Shown here: positions 26,068-35,333 of the stretch, piece after piece
How the letters are laid out: every line of letters begins with the position of its first letter
Position numbering within the stretch: the first letter of the stretch is position 1
Source of the DNA: Ga0077560 sp046330395
Lineage (GTDB): Bacteria; Actinomycetota; Thermoleophilia; Miltoncostaeales; Miltoncostaeaceae
Direction of reading: 5' to 3'
DNA: 64,000 bases
Assembly: GCA_046330395.1 (NCBI GenBank)
Contig: JAXLSS010000004.1
Coordinates: 186,001-250,000, forward strand
Made by a program: the position numbers and the translations under genes
The notes under the pieces: generated by a model
The model's input: only the letters and a program-made list of their open reading frames with translations
Told to the model about the DNA's origin: nothing
The model's database searches: none

Positions 26068-26829
26068 TCACGCACCCAGCCGCGTCGCCAGATCCTCGAT
26101 GTCGCCGGTCACCAGATCCACGCCGGCCGGCGGATCGGGGTCGCGGGCGGGCCCGGAGCCCCACTCCTCGGGGCGCCGCACGAACGCCGTGCGCAGTCCC
26201 CGCGCGGCGGCGGCCACCAGATCGTCGGGGTGGGCCGCCACCATCAGCACCTGCTCCGGCCGCAGCCCCAGGGCGGCCACCGCGGTGTCGTACACCACCG
26301 GCAGGGGCTTGTAGGCGCGGGCCACCTCGGCCCCCAGCACCGCGTCCCACACCAGGCCCGATGCGCGCGCCAGGTGCACCAGCAGCGCGATGTGGCCGTT
26401 GGAGTTGGGGGCGACGATGAACCGGCGGCGCAGCCGAGCCACCCCCGCCACCGTGTCCGGCCAGGGATCCAGGCGGTGCCACGCCCGGGTGAGCTCGGGC
26501 CGCCGGTGCCCGGGCAGGTCGATGCCGAACTCGGCCAGCACGTCGTCCAGGGCCTCCGCGTGCAGCACGTCCAGGTCCACCCAGGGCCGGCGGCCCTCGC
26601 GCACCGTGGCCAGCTGGGGCTGATACCTGCCGCGCCAGGCCTCGGCGAAGGCGTTCCAGTCGATGTCCGAGGGGGCGTGGGGGCCGGCGATGCGCGCCGC
26701 GTCGCGGGCCACGCTGGACCGCCAGTCGTACAGCGTGCCGAAGACGTCGAACAGCACGGCGTGCACGGCGGGCTCCCCGCTGAGGTGCCGCTCCCCTCCG
26801 GTGGTGTCATGGACCGGTCGCTCAGGCAT
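26068..26829 (-). CDS. haloacid dehalogenase type II family hydrolase
   Basis: HAD-superfamily enzyme of about 253 residues. The nucleophile Asp is in VLFDVFGTLYDWRSS. Motif II is VAPNSNGHIALL (Ser-Asn-Gly-His), the Lys is in VARAYKPLPVVYD, and the acidic motif is MVAAHPDDLVAAAARG. FDVFGTLYDW and SNGH are specific for L-2-haloacid dehalogenases rather than phosphatases, although the exact substrate needs testing. ATG 26829 overlaps the stop of the upstream peptidase gene by 8 bases, so the two are co-transcribed. Confidence 0.88.
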   Translation of the reverse strand: MPERPVHDTTGGERHLSGEPAVHAVLFDVFGTLYDWRSSVARDAARIAGPHAPSDIDWNAFAEAWRGRYQPQLATVREGRRPWVDLDVLHAEALDDVLAEFGIDLPGHRRPELTRAWHRLDPWPDTVAGVARLRRRFIVAPNSNGHIALLVHLARASGLVWDAVLGAEVARAYKPLPVVYDTAVAALGLRPEQVLMVAAHPDDLVAAAARGLRTAFVRRPEEWGSGPARDPDPPAGVDLVTGDIEDLATRLGA

Positions 26830-27439
26830 CCCGCCGCCTGCCACGTGGCGTGGCCCCGGACGACGACCGGGCCACTCGCGGCGACGCGACGCGTGCCGCC
26901 ACACCCCCGTGCACCTCGACGGCCTCCCGATCCGCCAGCTCGATCATCCGGATCGTGGTGCCGAAACGCGCGCGGGCGCTGCGGTGGAGGGCGGCGCGGC
27001 CGGGCCGGTGGCGGTGACAGAGGACGAGGACCTCGCACAGGTTCAGGCCGTGCAGATCGAGGTCGGCCGGGGGCGTGAAGGGAGAGGTCAGCGCAAGGGG
27101 CGCAAGGGTCGGCGCCGCAACGGCCGCCCCCGCACTGACGCCGATGTACGGGAGCGTGCCGATTCCCGCCGGCGGAACCGCGCGCAGCAGCCGCAGCAGG
27201 TGGAAGGGATCGCCGGGGCCCACGATCATCATGTCGGCCCGCTCCCGCTCCGGAACCACGTCCACCCCCAGCGCCATCATCTCGCGACGCAGATCGGCCA
27301 CGATCGCCGCGCCGTCCGGCAGCGGATCCGCGGCACGAACATCCAGATGCGCGCGGCGTCCCGCGACCCCCGCACGGTCCAGGAACGCCGGCACGGCACC
27401 GAGGTGCCGGGACGCCAGGAGCAACGGCGGGGCGGCCAT
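26822..27439 (-). CDS. peptidase S51 / dipeptidase E-like protein
   Basis: About 205 residues starting at ATG 27439. The core contains ADMMIVGPGDPFHLLRLLRAV, matching the GGGNT-FxLL substrate loop of peptidase E, and PYIGVSAGAAVAAPTLAPL with the nucleophile Ser in the SAGA elbow. HGLNLCEVLVLCHRHRPGR supplies the His region. The first motif reads GPGDP rather than GGGNT, so cleavage of N-terminal Asp dipeptides is uncertain; it may be a related S51 member such as a cyanophycinase-like enzyme. It lies 13 bases after the stop of the large metalloprotease gene and overlaps the HAD gene. Confidence 0.78.
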   Translation of the reverse strand: MAAPPLLLASRHLGAVPAFLDRAGVAGRRAHLDVRAADPLPDGAAIVADLRREMMALGVDVVPERERADMMIVGPGDPFHLLRLLRAVPPAGIGTLPYIGVSAGAAVAAPTLAPLALTSPFTPPADLDLHGLNLCEVLVLCHRHRPGRAALHRSARARFGTTIRMIELADREAVEVHGGVAARVASPRVARSSSGATPRGRRRDA

Positions 27440-27452
27440 GGGATCGGCTGCG

Positions 27453-30400
27453 CTACGGAGCCAGCGTGGTTTCCGAGAGCTGGCCGCCCGCGCCGCGGCT
27501 GCCGGCCACCACCACCAGCCCGCGTGCCGTGGCGGCGACGGCCCAGTCGTAGGAGTCGTTGGGGGTGGGCGGCTGGGCCGCCGAGTGCCCGGCAGCACGG
27601 CGGTGGCGTCGGGGCCGGTGCGCGGAGCGCAGCGTGCCGCCATCAGCCAGGCCACCCACGCTGCCGTCCGGCGCCGCGGAGGTGAACACCCCGTTGGGAT
27701 CTCCCGCGATGGGACCGGCGTCCAGCGCCGTGGCCGCGCCCAGCCGCCACAGCATCAGGTGCCAGGCGCCGCCGGCCTGCTGGGTGGCGTAGGCCAGGTA
27801 CACCCCGCCACCGGGCCGGGCGGTGATGACCGGCTCCGACCCCTCCACCCGCGTGCCGCCCGCCGCCGGGTACACCGACAGCGGTGCCAGCGCCGGGGCG
27901 GCCTGCAGGGCGGCGGTGGTGGCGCTCACCGGGGCGGCGTACACGCCGCGCGCGTCGCAGCTGTCCTGCAGCCACACCGCCCACACCTGCCCGCCGTCGG
28001 CGGCCACCTCCGCGGGCGGGATGGCCGTGATGCAGCTGGCGCTGGTGGAGGGGTCCACGTACGCCGCCGCCGTCTTGCCCACGCCGGCCACCAGGCGGGC
28101 GTACCCGTTGGTGGTGAGCACCGTGACCCGGCCGCCCGGCACCACCGCCTGCTGGGCCACGCCCGCGTAGGCGAAGCCGCCGTTGGCCAGCCAGGCGTCC
28201 AGGGTCCACGGGGCGCCGGCCTGCGGGGCGGTCAGCGAATACGCCCCGTCCTGGGGTGTGGCGCCGGGCGGGAACGGCGGCACCTCGCCGGGCGACTGGA
28301 AGATGGCGGTGAGCCCCAGGTACAGGGTGCCGCCCGGGCCCACCGACAGCCGCGGGTCGCCCAGGCCGCGGCGGGCCAGCACCTCGTCCGGGCCGCGCTG
28401 CGTGCCGTCGGCGCCGATGGCCGCGTGCAGCACCCGGTCGGGGGTGCCGGGGAACAGCGCCGCCACGTGCACGGTGCCGTCCGGGGTGACGGCCTGGCTG
28501 GGCGCGCCGCGCTGGCCGGCCAGCGACGGCATCCCCGTCCACGCCACCGTGGGGCCCGCCTCGGCGGCCTGCTGCTCCAGCGCCGATTGCGCGAATCCGT
28601 CCTGGCCGGTTGCGCCCACGTCCAGGATGCAGTCCTCCAGCAGCACCGGGTCGGTGATGCCGAACGCGGCGCAGCGCGCCTGTGCGCGTGTGCGCTGGGC
28701 GGGCGTGAGGTCGGTCACGCCGTACGGCTTCTTCGGGAAGGCTTTGTTGGTGAACGTGGCCGTGGACTGGCCCCCGGCGTAGTCGAACAGCGACTGGGCC
28801 TGGGTGATGCGCCAGGATCCCCCGAAGTCCCCGTATCGCAGCCTGAAGCCGCCCCGCAGGTCGGTGAGCACCGTGGCCGGCAGCACCTTCCCGGCCCGCG
28901 TGGTGGCGTCGTCATCCGGGTTGCCGTTGAAGTTGCCGAGCAGCCCCACCAGCGTTCCGGCGCGAGCCGGTGCCGGGGCCACCAGCATGGCCACGCCCCA
29001 CGAGCCCACGCTCCACACCCGCGTGTAGGTGCCGTCGGGCCAGTCCACCCGGATCTCGTCCGACCCGATGGGCGTGATGCGACCGGCGCCCACCGCCACG
29101 GCCCCGCCGGTGAGTCGAACGGCGCGGCCGTCCACGCGCACGGTCAGCGGGTCGCCGGCGTACACCGCCACCCGGTGCCCGGTCACCCGCATGGCCACCG
29201 CGGTGTTGACGGTGACGTAGTCGGTGGGGGTCCACGGCTCCTGCCGCGCCTGGATCTCCAGGTCGTCGGTGGTGGACTTGGCCAGCGTGAACTCGCCGAC
29301 GGCCTGGAAGTCCCAGCGGGTGCCGTCGAAGCTGGTCATGTGGGGATCGCCGTTGGATCCGCCGCAGCCCCCGCCGCATGCCGACCCACCTCCGCTTGGG
29401 GGCTGGGACCGCGGGGGCCTCGGCTGGTTCTTCTTGCTGCAGAAGTCGTCCAGCGACCGGAACGACAGGGTGCCCGCCGCCTGCTCGTCGTCGCCCGACA
29501 GGCCGATGAACACCGCCGGCCCGACATGGGTGCTCTTGGGCGGCTCGCCCTCGGTGCCCTTCGGGCAGGTGCACCGCCCGTGCAAACAGAACCACCGGTC
29601 GGGGTCCAGGATGTCGATGCTGCCGTCGGCGAGGCGCACGTGCACGTTCTTGGTCTGCACCAGCAGCAAGGGTGTGTCGGCGAACGCGGGGTCGGTGCCG
29701 TCCACGAAGTACTGGGCCGTGGTCCACGCGGGGGCGCTCATGGCCGTGCTGCCGCCCACCACCGTGGGGGGCGCCTGCACCGAGGAGGGCGCCACCAGGG
29801 GCCGGTTCACCGCCCATTCGGCGCCCAGCTCGCGGAGGTTCCACACGGTGCTGCCCCAGGACTGGTCGAACGTGTCCAGCGACCCGGCCGCGATGCCCGC
29901 GTCGGTGACGTCGCCCGGCGTGGTGATCACCTGGGCGATGCGCTTCCACAGGTCGCCGCCCACCTCGTCGGCGTGCCCGAAGAAGCCCACCGCGTCGTAG
30001 GCCCGCGCGAACAGCTGCCTCTGGGGGTTCTGGACGTAGTCGGTGATGTTGCCGCCGCCGGTGGGGTAGGACACCGGGTCCACCGACAGCGCCGCCCAGT
30101 CGGCCGAGCCCTCGCCGATCCACGCCGGGGTGAACGTCCAGTCCGGCTTGCGCAGGTCGAACTGGAAGCAGTGGAACGTCTCGTGGGCCAGCACCAGCAC
30201 CTGGAACGCCAGCGAGGACTTGGCACCGTTGGGAAGCATCCGCACCCGGCAGGTCACCTCGTCGCCGGTGCCGTACACGCCGCTGGAGTTGAGGGGGAAC
30301 GCGTCCGCGAAGGCACCGGGCTTCTGGTCCTTGCCGGGGGAGTAGCCGGCCACGATGGTGATGGTGAGGGGGTGTCCCAGCCGGGACGCGTACACGCCCG

Positions 30401-31292
30401 CCCAGGTGTTGACGCTGGTCTGCAGGCTGGCGTTGGGAACGAAGTCGGGGTCGCCCACCGGGATGGCGGCGCTGCGCGCGGTGGAGGTGGCCGCGGCGGG
30501 CGCCGACATGCCGGCGCGGCGCAGGATCACCGCGCGCTGCGCGGCGGGCAGGACCGGCAGGTAGCGGGACACCGCCGCGAACGCCTGCGTGCCGTCCTGC
30601 ACCGGGCCGATGTCGCCCGGCGGCAGCCGCACGCCGGGCACCCGCCCGTACGCGGCGGCGAACATCTGCAGCGCCAGCGACTTCGGGACGACCCCGGACG
30701 GGGGCACCCGCGCCAGCAGGCGCCGGTACACCGGCAGCCCCGCGGGGCGCAGCCGCGCAACCGCGCTGCGGGCGTAGATGAGGGCCGTGCGCCGCCACCC
30801 GGCGCGGCGGTCGGGCGCGCGCAGCACCACCAGGCCCAGCGCGCCCCCCTGCACCACGGCCACCTCGATGCGGCTGCCCCGCCGTCCGTCACGGGCGGTG
30901 GTCACCAGTGCCCCGTCGCCCAGGACGGCCCTGACCGGTTTGAGACCCCGCGCTCTGGCCCGGGCGGCCCACGCGGCCAGCCCGGCGCGCGCGGTGCGCG
31001 TCACCCCGGGGGCCACCCCCACCGACCCCAGCCACACGCGCGGTGCGCGCCGGCGGCGGTAGCCGCGCGCGTCCACGCCCTGCGCGGTCAGCGCCCGGCG
31101 CAGCGCCAGCGCCGCGGGGTCCAGCAGCGCCGTGCGCGCGGTGACGGCCATGCCCGCGTTGCGCGCCAGCCCCGGAGTGTCGGCGCGGGTGAGGGCCAGC
31201 GCCGGTCCCTTCGCGGCGGCGGGGGACGCCAGGATGAGCGCGAGGAGACCCGCGAGCAGCAGCGACGGCGTGAGGCTCGTGCGAGGCGGCAC
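27453..31292 (-). CDS. secreted zinc metalloprotease-VWD domain giant protein
   Basis: A 1279-residue exported protein (signal peptide LLLAGLLALILASPAAAKG). A zincin motif VLAHETFHCFQFD lies near residue 370, followed about 25 residues on by WIGEGSADWAA, the third-ligand Glu of gluzincins. A Cys/Gly/Pro linker then leads to a von Willebrand factor type D domain (about 650-830): GDPHMTSFDGTRWDFQAVGE at its start and LVGLLGNFNGNPDDD at its end. Residues 890-1270 are propeller-like blades. VWD domains are common in animal mucins but scarce in bacteria. Near residues 1215-1250 the Arg/His-rich run suggests a possible local frame disturbance. It is divergent from the Asp-box gene. Confidence 0.88.
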   Translation of the reverse strand: MPPRTSLTPSLLLAGLLALILASPAAAKGPALALTRADTPGLARNAGMAVTARTALLDPAALALRRALTAQGVDARGYRRRRAPRVWLGSVGVAPGVTRTARAGLAAWAARARARGLKPVRAVLGDGALVTTARDGRRGSRIEVAVVQGGALGLVVLRAPDRRAGWRRTALIYARSAVARLRPAGLPVYRRLLARVPPSGVVPKSLALQMFAAAYGRVPGVRLPPGDIGPVQDGTQAFAAVSRYLPVLPAAQRAVILRRAGMSAPAAATSTARSAAIPVGDPDFVPNASLQTSVNTWAGVYASRLGHPLTITIVAGYSPGKDQKPGAFADAFPLNSSGVYGTGDEVTCRVRMLPNGAKSSLAFQVLVLAHETFHCFQFDLRKPDWTFTPAWIGEGSADWAALSVDPVSYPTGGGNITDYVQNPQRQLFARAYDAVGFFGHADEVGGDLWKRIAQVITTPGDVTDAGIAAGSLDTFDQSWGSTVWNLRELGAEWAVNRPLVAPSSVQAPPTVVGGSTAMSAPAWTTAQYFVDGTDPAFADTPLLLVQTKNVHVRLADGSIDILDPDRWFCLHGRCTCPKGTEGEPPKSTHVGPAVFIGLSGDDEQAAGTLSFRSLDDFCSKKNQPRPPRSQPPSGGGSACGGGCGGSNGDPHMTSFDGTRWDFQAVGEFTLAKSTTDDLEIQARQEPWTPTDYVTVNTAVAMRVTGHRVAVYAGDPLTVRVDGRAVRLTGGAVAVGAGRITPIGSDEIRVDWPDGTYTRVWSVGSWGVAMLVAPAPARAGTLVGLLGNFNGNPDDDATTRAGKVLPATVLTDLRGGFRLRYGDFGGSWRITQAQSLFDYAGGQSTATFTNKAFPKKPYGVTDLTPAQRTRAQARCAAFGITDPVLLEDCILDVGATGQDGFAQSALEQQAAEAGPTVAWTGMPSLAGQRGAPSQAVTPDGTVHVAALFPGTPDRVLHAAIGADGTQRGPDEVLARRGLGDPRLSVGPGGTLYLGLTAIFQSPGEVPPFPPGATPQDGAYSLTAPQAGAPWTLDAWLANGGFAYAGVAQQAVVPGGRVTVLTTNGYARLVAGVGKTAAAYVDPSTSASCITAIPPAEVAADGGQVWAVWLQDSCDARGVYAAPVSATTAALQAAPALAPLSVYPAAGGTRVEGSEPVITARPGGGVYLAYATQQAGGAWHLMLWRLGAATALDAGPIAGDPNGVFTSAAPDGSVGGLADGGTLRSAHRPRRHRRAAGHSAAQPPTPNDSYDWAVAATARGLVVVAGSRGAGGQLSETTLAP

Positions 31293-31388
31293 GAGCGTGA
31301 CCCTGTCAGCGTGCCGGGCGCCGCGTCAAGATCGGTGCCACCGCGGGTGTAGCGTGCATCCGGTGGCCGGCACGGCTCCGGAGGGGCG

Positions 31389-32522
31389 GTGGTGCAAACA
31401 CGACGTCCACGGCGAGGTGGTGCCCGTTGCGCGCTGGGTGCGACGGTGTTCGCCGCGCTCGCCGCCGCGTCACCGGCGGCCGCCCTCACCCCCGGCTCGC
31501 TCGAGGCCGACGCGGTGGCGGTGGCGCCGCGCAATTCCAGCCGTGTGGTGGTGCTGGCGCATGACGCCTCCCGGGCGGGCGGCGTCTGGACCGTCACCAG
31601 CGACGACGGGGGCGCGACCTGGTCCGCCCCGGTGGGACCCGGGCGTGGGGACCCGCCCAGCGGGGCGGCGGTGCTGGGGTCGGGTGATGCCATGCTGGCC
31701 GTCATCGGCGGCGTGACCTACCGCTCGGTGGACGGCGGTGCCATCTGGCGGCTGTCGCTGCGCACCCGGTTCGGCGTGGCATCGGTGGTCGCATCGGCCA
31801 CGAACCCCACTTCGGCCTGGGCGGTGTCGAGCCTCGGCAACATCTACCGCTCGCCCGACGCGGGGCGCACGTGGCGGCGGGTGACACCGCGCGGGGCGGC
31901 CTCGTGCACCTCCGTGGCCACGCAACCCGGAACAAGCGTCGTGCTGGCGACGTGCACATGGAACATGTGGCGATCCGCCGACGCGGGGCGCACCTGGCGC
32001 CTGGTGCGGCACCTGCCGGCGCCGCGCCGCGGCTCCATCGCCTACGGCATGTTCGAGACGGTGGTATTCGATCCGGGCAATCCCCGCATCGCGATGGCCA
32101 ACGGGTTCACTCAAGGGGTCGATCGCGCCCGCCTGTGGCGATCCACCGACGGCGGGCGCACGTGGCGCGCGGTGGCGGCACCCGGCGTGTCGCGCCGCGG
32201 CCTGCAGGTGGGGAGTGAACCCGTGCGCGGCGAGATCCGGGTGACCGCGGGTGCCGGACGGGTGATCGCGGGGCCGTACACCACCGGCGGTGGCCCCCTC
32301 AGCACGGGTGGTGCCGCGGTGATCCTCACCTCGCCCGACACCGGCCGCACCTGGCGCATCGAGGACATGGACCCCCTCGACGCGCCGGGCCTGGCCGCCG
32401 GATCGTCCACCGCGCTGTTCATGCCCACAACCGCCCGCGGCGGCGCGATCCTCACCGGCGGCCCCAGCGCGTCCGGCTGGCAGCCCGTCGTGTTCGATCC
32501 CCCCGCGGCCGCACCGGCGTGA
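31389..32522 (+). CDS. secreted Asp-box (BNR/sialidase-like) propeller protein
   Basis: GTG 31389 follows GGAGGGG; a signal peptide (CALGATVFAALAAASPAAA) leads a beta-propeller with at least six Asp boxes: SDDGGATWS, SVDGGAIWR, SPDAGRTWR, SADAGRTWR, STDGGRTWR and SPDTGRTWR. These motifs are shared by sialidases, Ycf48-like photosystem factors and sortilin-like proteins. No sialidase Arg triad or FRIP motif can be seen, so a binding role is more likely than hydrolysis. It is 377 residues, one propeller. Divergent promoter region shared with the metalloprotease gene. Confidence 0.82.
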   Translation: MVQTRRPRRGGARCALGATVFAALAAASPAAALTPGSLEADAVAVAPRNSSRVVVLAHDASRAGGVWTVTSDDGGATWSAPVGPGRGDPPSGAAVLGSGDAMLAVIGGVTYRSVDGGAIWRLSLRTRFGVASVVASATNPTSAWAVSSLGNIYRSPDAGRTWRRVTPRGAASCTSVATQPGTSVVLATCTWNMWRSADAGRTWRLVRHLPAPRRGSIAYGMFETVVFDPGNPRIAMANGFTQGVDRARLWRSTDGGRTWRAVAAPGVSRRGLQVGSEPVRGEIRVTAGAGRVIAGPYTTGGGPLSTGGAAVILTSPDTGRTWRIEDMDPLDAPGLAAGSSTALFMPTTARGGAILTGGPSASGWQPVVFDPPAAAPA

Positions 32523-32660
32523 TGTCCTGCGGTCATCCGCGCGGGTGACGGCACCCCGGGAAACTCGCCCGCCAGGGTGATTGACCCGCGGGGTGCCGAG
32601 GACGCAGGCTGGCCGCACCCCCGACGGAAGCGAGTTCTCCCACGACCTGAACGAGGAGCA

Positions 32661-33719
32661 ATGCCCACGCCCGCACGTCTGGCCACCGCCGGTTCGGTGG
32701 CCCTGCTCGCCGCCATCCCGGCGGCCCTCGCCCTCAGCGCGCCCGCGCCGACGGTGTCCACGCCCATCGCCACCGGTCTGGCGCAGCCGCTGCAGCTGGC
32801 GGTGCACCACGGTGACGTCCTCATCGCCCAGGGGTCGGGCACGCTGACCCGCATCGGCGCCGACGGCACCCGCACCAACATCCGCATCCCCAACCTCGAC
32901 GGCCTCGACGCCCGCGGCGGCGGAGCCGTCGTCACCACCCGCGCGGGCAACCAGGAGACCGTCACCGGCTCCGTGTTGTGGCGGGTGAAGGCCGACGGCA
33001 CGCGCCGCCGCGTGGCCGACCTGCTGGCGTACGAAAAGCGGACCAACCCGGACAAGGTCAACACGTACGGGTTCACGTCCATCCCGGCGGACTGCGCCGC
33101 CAAGGTGCCGAAGGCCGACGGGCCGGCCACCTACACCGGGCAGATCGACTCCAACCCGTTCGCGGTGCTGGTGCGGGGCAGCCGCACGTTCGTCGCCGAC
33201 GCCGGCGCCAACGCCATCCTGGCGGTGTCGGGCACGGGGAGGGTGCGCACCGTGGCCGTGCTGCCGCCGCAGCCCACGGTGATCACCAAGGCTGGGGCGA
33301 AGGCCCTGAAGCTGCCCGCCTGTGCGGTGGGCCTCACATACAACTTCGAGCCCGTGCCCACCGACGTGGAGGCGGGGCCGGGGAACACCCTGTACGTCAC
33401 CACCCTGCCCGGCGGTCCCGAGGGGCCCGAGCTGGGTGCCCGCGGCGCGGTGCACCGCGTCAACGCCGTCACGGGAGCGGTGCACACCGTGGGGCGCGGG
33501 TTCCTGGGCGCCACCGGCGTCGCGGTGGGTCCCCGGGGCAGGGTGTACGTGGCCGAGCTGTTCGCCAACCGGATCTCCACGCCCGGGGCGCACGGCCCGG
33601 TGACCGTGGCGAAGGTGTCGTCGCCGTCGGGGCTGGAGTACGCGTCCGGCCGCCTGTACGTCACCTACGACGTGTTCCGGAACGGCAGCCTGGCCACCGT
33701 CGGCCCCATCGCACGCTGA
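32661..33719 (+). CDS. ScyD/ScyE-like secreted beta-propeller protein
   Basis: ATG 32661 follows ACGAGGAGC and a signal peptide (TAGSVALLAAIPAALALSAP). The pattern VLWRVKADGTRRRVADLLAYE, DSNPFAVLVRGSRTFVADAG-ANAILAVS, VRTVAVLPPQ and VPTDVEAGPGNTLYVTTLPGG is the arrangement of ScyD/ScyE-family propellers, named from scytonemin clusters but widespread in actinobacteria. About 352 residues. No scytonemin genes are nearby, so the pathway link does not apply here; it is an exported sugar- or peptide-binding propeller of unknown ligand. A bidirectional terminator lies five bases beyond the stop. Confidence 0.82.
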   Translation: MPTPARLATAGSVALLAAIPAALALSAPAPTVSTPIATGLAQPLQLAVHHGDVLIAQGSGTLTRIGADGTRTNIRIPNLDGLDARGGGAVVTTRAGNQETVTGSVLWRVKADGTRRRVADLLAYEKRTNPDKVNTYGFTSIPADCAAKVPKADGPATYTGQIDSNPFAVLVRGSRTFVADAGANAILAVSGTGRVRTVAVLPPQPTVITKAGAKALKLPACAVGLTYNFEPVPTDVEAGPGNTLYVTTLPGGPEGPELGARGAVHRVNAVTGAVHTVGRGFLGATGVAVGPRGRVYVAELFANRISTPGAHGPVTVAKVSSPSGLEYASGRLYVTYDVFRNGSLATVGPIAR

Positions 33720-33723
33720 CGCG

Positions 33724-33757
33724 CCGAGGCGGGCCGGGAAACCCCGGCCCGCCTCGG
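33724..33757. terminator. bidirectional hairpin terminator
   Basis: A perfect 15-bp stem (33724-33738 with 33743-33757) around a four-base loop AAAC separates the converging ScyD-like and thioester adhesin genes. There is no T tract on either side. Confidence 0.85.
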
Positions 33758-33778
33758 TCCGCCACAGCGGCGGTCGTA

Positions 33779-35122
33779 TTACCCGGTGACCGCGGGCTTC
33801 ACCGCACCCGGCAGCGGCCGGATGCGCGTCACCGCGTGGGCCCGCACGGCCAGGGCGGTGCTCGCCGAGGCCCGTGCCCAGTTGACCACCCGCGTGCCCA
33901 CGCCGGTGAGCGTGCGCAGGCGCAGGTGCAGCGTCACCGACGCCTTGGGCGCCAGGTCACCGAGCTGCCACACCACCACGCCGCCCTGCAGCCGGGCCCG
34001 CGCGGGCGTGCCGGTGAGCATGGTCCCGCCGGGCACCGCGTCGCGCACCACCACGTCGGTGGCGGTGATGCCGCTGAGGTTCGTCACCTTCAGCGTGTAG
34101 GGGATCTCCAGCCGGCGCAGCACGCTCACCGGTGCGCGCTTGGTGAGGTTGAGCACCGCCTTGGGCTGCACCGCGGGCAGCACCTCCTGGACGGTCACGG
34201 GCGGCACCACCGACGGAGCGGGCGCCGCCGTGGCCGACAGGGTGGCGCTGGCGGTGACCGTGCCCGGCACCACGAACTCGATGTTCTGGGCGGGACGGCT
34301 GGCCGGGTGCACCACCTTCCACAGCAGGCCGGAGTCGGCCTCGGCGGTGACGGTGACGGTGCCGGCGGCGGTGGCCATGAGGCTGGCGTGACCCGTGCCG
34401 TCGGCGCCGAGCGTGACGCTGGGTTGCGACAGGGCGGCCGCACCGGCGCTCACCGCCAGGCGGATGGTGGCGCCGGGAGTCCCGGTCACCGTCAGGTCCG
34501 TGGGGGTGCCGGCCTGCGAGGTGGCGGGCGCGGTGATGCCCACGGCGGCGGCGGCGTGCTTGCCGGCCGCCAGGGACCGCAGCGCGGCCACCCGAGTGTT
34601 GAGGGCGGTGTCCGCGGTGACGTTCTGCACGTCCGCGGCCTGGCCGGTGAGCTGCCAGACGGCCACCTGGATTGCCGCGGCCTCGAAGCCCGGTTTCGCG
34701 GCTGCGCCGGTGAGAGCCTGCGCCTGGGTCATCAGCCATGCCGCCTCCTGGGCGGCCGGTGTGGTGAGGGCGGCGGTGGTGCCGGCGTTCTGCAGGTCCA
34801 CCGAGTAGTCGGTGCCCTCGGCGATGCCGGCGCGGATCAGCACGCACCAGGCCACGGCGTCGAAGGCGTCGCCGGTGCCGGGGGTCACGCGGATCTGCAT
34901 GGGGCCGGGATCGACGCGGTACACGTCACCGGACACGCCGGTGACCGCCACGCTGTGGCCCAGCGACGGCGGGATCTGCACCACCCGCACCACGCCGGGT
35001 GAGGCCAGCGCGGTCGCCGCGGCGGCCAGCAGGGCCAGCAGGCTCAGCAGCGCGGTGGTGATGAGGCGACGGGGGGTCCACACTCCCCCGGTCGGCCGAC
35101 AGGTTTCGGAGTGCGGTGCCAT
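33779..35122 (-). CDS. thioester-domain surface adhesin with DUF11-like domain
   Basis: A 447-residue exported protein with an N-terminal membrane segment (ITTALLSLLALLAAAATALA). The first domain has a Cys in DAVAWCVLIRAG (about residue 91) and AAAIQVAVWQLTGQ (about 150), matching the Cys and the QxAIW block that form an internal Cys-Gln thioester in Gram-positive adhesins. Ig-like segments follow, then ALNLTKRAP-type DUF11 sequence with IPYTLKVTNLSGITATDVVV and PGGTMLTG. No LPXTG is present and the end (PLPGAVKPAVTG) is not hydrophobic, so anchoring is unclear. Function inferred: covalent attachment to host or surface amines. Confidence 0.82.
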   Translation of the reverse strand: MAPHSETCRPTGGVWTPRRLITTALLSLLALLAAAATALASPGVVRVVQIPPSLGHSVAVTGVSGDVYRVDPGPMQIRVTPGTGDAFDAVAWCVLIRAGIAEGTDYSVDLQNAGTTAALTTPAAQEAAWLMTQAQALTGAAAKPGFEAAAIQVAVWQLTGQAADVQNVTADTALNTRVAALRSLAAGKHAAAAVGITAPATSQAGTPTDLTVTGTPGATIRLAVSAGAAALSQPSVTLGADGTGHASLMATAAGTVTVTAEADSGLLWKVVHPASRPAQNIEFVVPGTVTASATLSATAAPAPSVVPPVTVQEVLPAVQPKAVLNLTKRAPVSVLRRLEIPYTLKVTNLSGITATDVVVRDAVPGGTMLTGTPARARLQGGVVVWQLGDLAPKASVTLHLRLRTLTGVGTRVVNWARASASTALAVRAHAVTRIRPLPGAVKPAVTG

Positions 35123-35333
35123 GGTCGTCCCCTCTCTGAGATGGGGGCCGCTGAAGAAGCGATCTCAGGACGAATTCTGCTCCCGGTAGCGGACCGCGAC
35201 ATCGCGGTCGGACCCCTGATGGGTGCCATCCAGCCCCCATTCGCAGTCCGTTGCAGATGCCCCCATCACAGGGCGAGGTCGGCCCCCCCGAATGGGGAGG
35301 ATTACTGAACTTTCAGGGAGGGCCGCCGGGGCC

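Noticed and set aside
27075..31352. 1425-codon open frame on the plus strand
   Set aside because: It is antisense to the metalloprotease-VWD gene; its translation is low-complexity Arg/Gly/His and lacks any domain, as expected of mirror frames in GC-rich DNA.
32978..35002. 674-codon plus-strand frame crossing a terminator
   Set aside because: It runs through the ScyD-like gene in the wrong frame, a bidirectional hairpin and antisense of the adhesin, so it cannot be one gene.
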